Source: Oscheius dolichura
Taxonomy: Eukaryota > Nematoda > Chromadorea > Rhabditida > Rhabditidae
Reading direction: 5' to 3'
Length of the DNA stretch: 64,000 bases
NCBI GenBank assembly: GCA_932521035.1
Contig: OW051492.1
Coordinates: forward strand, 3,472,001 to 3,536,000
Shown: piece after piece, positions 61,312 to 64,000 of the stretch
Numbering within the stretch: the first letter of the stretch is position 1
Layout: each line of letters starts with the position of its first letter
Program-made: the position numbers and the translations under genes
Notes under the pieces: generated by a model
Database searches by the model: none
Told to the model about the DNA's origin: nothing
Seen by the model: the letters and a program-made list of their open reading frames with translations, nothing else

Positions 61312-62867
61312 ATGTCCAAAACTAATTCACAAAATAGTGAAGGCAACTGTAAGTTTTATTCAAGTAAGCTTCTATAACAGTTGTAGATCATCCACAAAAA
61401 GGAGAAGTATGCTACGTACCCTGGCGTAAGGCATACTGGCCAGCATTGGTTTGTTCTTTCAATTAATATGCTTACTGTTATTTTGAGGTGAAAAATTGGT
61501 ATCCAAAGAAGATCACCTATGCATTTTTCCCTCTATCACAAGAAGGGAAAACTACCAGCTTTACCTTGTGTAATCCAAAGGTTTGTAGCCTTCTTTTTAT
61601 GATTTCTTTCAGCTTGTTGTGCAGTAATGCAAAAGAAATATTAGAAATATATAGTTTTTAATGCTGACTTGAAAAGATACAAACTGTTACCGTCAATTTC
61701 AGAAATGTTTGCGTTTATCTATTAAAGACGAGCCGCCTGCAGATAAAGACTTTGAATATATTGATGCTCTGGATGCTGCTAAAGAATATATTTATAACTG
61801 CGGGCAGGAATTCGGCTGGGAATGTAACACAGTTGATCCTCTTCCCTTTATTACCGATGGAATAAGAAGACCTACTGCGGTATTAATTATTTGATGTTCT
61901 TATTAAAGCTTTTTTAGCACAATCCAGATACTGCGGATGATGCAACTAATGAGGAAAATGATGGTGATAGCGAGAGCATTGGAAACGCTGAGGATAGCGA
62001 AATCTCACAGAAACGTGAATCCTCTGTAGAGCATTTGGATAAAGATGAAAACGATCAGCCTGACTTGTCTGAACCCAAGACTAAGAAGATGCGCTACGCC
62101 TCCAAGAAGGCTAGGCAGCCCAGTGGTTCGTTCTGTAAATATCACTAGATTATCCATTTTACAACAATATGGGAATTATTTCTAGGCCGCACAAATGATA
62201 AAGAAGAGACTCATTCCACTAAGCAGCCTTCTTCCTACGCTAGCGGAGCAACGTTAAAGTACAATGCGGCTGTTCCTTTGAATCGTATCGTCGGCATAAC
62301 ACAAAAAATGTTTTCTAATTGCTAGTTTTCCAGATATTCGACAATATTGACACATTTCTATCGGGTTTGTGGGAAGCTAGTAAAGTACGCAATTACAAAG
62401 TTCCTTCTCGTGGTGATATTTCAGTTAACTTGCCATATGCCAGGATTCTTAACGGTTCGCCATTTTGTGCAAAGCTAGTTTTTACTATACATTTAGAAAA
62501 TGATGCAGACTTGCTGTTCGAGCATTGTTTAAATTTTGTTCGTGTACATGAGCCAGAATGTCGCACTTTACCCGCGATTGATCTCGTATCTACTATTTTA
62601 TTTCCCGAAGTTATTCTGCTTTCTGTAACGAAGGCTAGTGATATGTTTATGTTGACAATACGGTTTTAGGAGCGCAACATAAGCTATGATGAAGCTGTAA
62701 AATACATGATCTCATACACCGGTAACCCTATTGAGGGCTTCAACAATGATCCGTACGTGTCGAAAAACCCCATGTCATAAATGCGATCTTTCAGCAGTTC
62801 TGAAGCACCACTTCACATTCTTGTAGATGCGGCTGTTGTTGAAGTGAAGCCCGAAGATCAACCTTAG
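61312..62867 (+). CDS. PWWP-like nuclear protein
   Basis: The start MSKTNSQNSEGN is followed after a 31-bp intron by KGEVCYVPWRKAYWPALVKN, which resembles the first strands of a PWWP domain (xVWAKxxGYPxWPAxV). Then come KITYAFFPLSQEGKTTSF and an acidic Ser/Glu-rich middle with KKARQPS. A conserved-looking C-terminal part has FDNIDTFLSGLWEASKVRNY and ILNGSPFCAKLVFTIHLEND. The last join (GATCC|GTACGT...TTTCAG) leads to APLHILVDAAVVEVKPEDQP and a stop at 62865-62867. PWWP domains bind methylated histone H3; the assignment is by pattern only. Confidence 0.6.
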
Positions 62868-63700
62868 TTTTCTTCAGAATTTCTATTTAATATGGTTTAC
62901 GCTTCTTATTTACTGCTTCAATTAAACTTACTGATTTCTTGTCGTTGTTTTATCTAAAATATCTCTTTCGAAAATTGCAGGACGTCTCCATAAAATTTGG
63001 CATATAAAACCGGAAAAATAAAAGGCGCAGCAATATAATATAGAAGACTACGCTGTTTTTCTCTAACATGATGGGAAGCTCGCCGATGCCCAATCTGATA
63101 TGCTCTTCTGGCATCGGAGCTTGTTTTTAAAGCCGTCTTGTGCTTCCCAAACTTCCTAGCTATTTCCCTGCACCTATCCTTCTATTCACATCTAAATCGG
63201 AAAATGTTATTTTAAAAAACTGCTCTCGACTTCTTGATCAGCTTCTTCATTTTCTTGCCGTCCCGATTGTCTATTCCTCTTAGATCTTTTGACCCGACTC
63301 CCCCAAATGGGATTATCTTTCTGATCTTTTCTCCATAAGTATTCACTCATTCACGACATTTTACAATTCTCATCATTACATCAACGCATGTTCCTCTATG
63401 GTATTGGACGTTGTAGATCGCCCCGGCCCTATTTGAGGTATTGTCAAGCATTTTCAATGGTTAGCTTGCCTTTTGCTCCGTTTCACCTCGAATAAGGTTT
63501 TTACCTCTTATATATATATATATTTGAGGTAATATGTATATAATTACTCCGATCTGCTATTCCACACCTTAAACTGGGTTCACGTTCACTTGGAACCATG
63601 GCACACTATAGTGACCTTATAAACAGCTGTGAATGGGAAAACGGGGAAAAAGAATAAACGAAACTAGTCCAAGTTTCGGCAGCTTGTCGACAAGGCCGTG
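62868..63700. other. Intergenic
   Basis: AT-rich with a short (TA)n run at about 63512. No ORF worth calling. Confidence 0.5.
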
Positions 63701-63705
63701 CTCTT

Positions 63706-64000
63706 ATGTTTTTGAATATCGCGCGGCGTCTTTTGGGGGGAAATCAACATTTGACGTTGTCGCAAGTTGTAAGTCGCCTTCTTGTATTGGGGTTGTACGG
63801 GTTGCCAAATAGAACAGCTGCTTATAATTGACCAATAACTAGTTTTTATCTTATTCTAAATTGCATTTCAGGTACCGATGACCGAGATCAGTGGCGGTGG
63901 AGATCGTACCGTCCATATCTCCCCCTTCATAATAGAGGAAGAGCTGAAAACCGGTGTAGATCAAACGGAAAATAAGCCTGACACAAAAGTTCGAGCTTTA
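63706..64000 (+). CDS. 5' part of an unrecognised gene (runs off the window)
   Basis: ATG 63706 opens MFLNIARRLLGGNQHLTLSQ, which could be a mitochondrial targeting peptide (Arg-rich, no acids). A donor GTAAGT at 63769 and an acceptor ending 63871 join in frame to PMTEISGGGDRTVHISPF and EEELKTGVDQTENKPDTKV at the window edge. Too little is visible to name it. Confidence 0.55.

Noticed and set aside
63510-63525. (TA)n run as a possible origin or MITE
   Set aside because: Short simple repeat without inverted ends.

Overview
The window is animal nuclear DNA, most likely from a nematode. Genes are split by many short introns (about 35-60 bp) with GT donors and T-rich TTTCAG acceptors. The CDC48/p97 protein begins MASVP and matches nematode CDC-48 closely. 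Clustered BTB genes of nematode style are present. The species cannot be named from this sequence. There are no bacterial operons and no CRISPR array.

Layout. 1-870: 3' part of an unrecognised gene. 1014-3002 (-): MFSD8/CLN7-like lysosomal transporter, with a TA-flanked inverted-repeat element at its 5' side. 4090-7023 (+): complete cdc-48. 7240-8500 (-): unrecognised gene next to a duplicated scrap of the cdc-48 3' end. 8895-15050: three paralogous BTB genes with a C-terminal zinc ribbon, with ALG12 between the first and second. 15-20.9 kb: gene-poor and pyrimidine-rich, with a recent 134-bp inverted duplication and a small zinc-ribbon gene. 20.9-22.9 kb: a low-complexity, poorly resolved gene. 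24.3-26.3 kb (-): Frizzled receptor. 27.35-30.15 kb (-): C2H2 zinc-finger factor. 30-38 kb: sparse, purine-rich DNA holding a 1.06-kb hAT-type element with an 8-bp target duplication and a tRNA-Leu(AAG). 38.5-45.9 kb: LTR-retroelement block (gag, zinc knuckle, protease and an unfamiliar extra ORF, but no visible reverse transcriptase) flanked by 257-bp direct repeats. 45.9-47 kb: secreted saposin-like protein. 47.3-51.5 kb (-): large propeller-like gene. 51.8-53.2 kb (-): CLYBL. 53.5-55.1 kb: decayed or unclear genes. 55.6-57.05 kb (-): Scratch/Snail zinc-finger gene. 58.3-59.2 kb (-): NUDT21/CFIm25. 59.6-60.9 kb (+): SLC25A42-like carrier. 61.3-62.9 kb (+): PWWP-like protein. 63.7 kb to the end: the start of one more gene.

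The genes are independent housekeeping, signalling and regulatory loci rather than one pathway. CLYBL and the SLC25A42-like carrier both concern mitochondrial CoA metabolism, and Frizzled and the two zinc-finger genes are developmental regulators. The most novel material is the BTB/zinc-ribbon family and the retroelement block with its extra ORF. Exon borders were placed by eye from splice sites and reading phase. Totals closed in frame for cdc-48 (810 aa), Frizzled (544), the zinc-finger gene (428), Scratch (262), the carrier (300) and the saposin-like gene (207).
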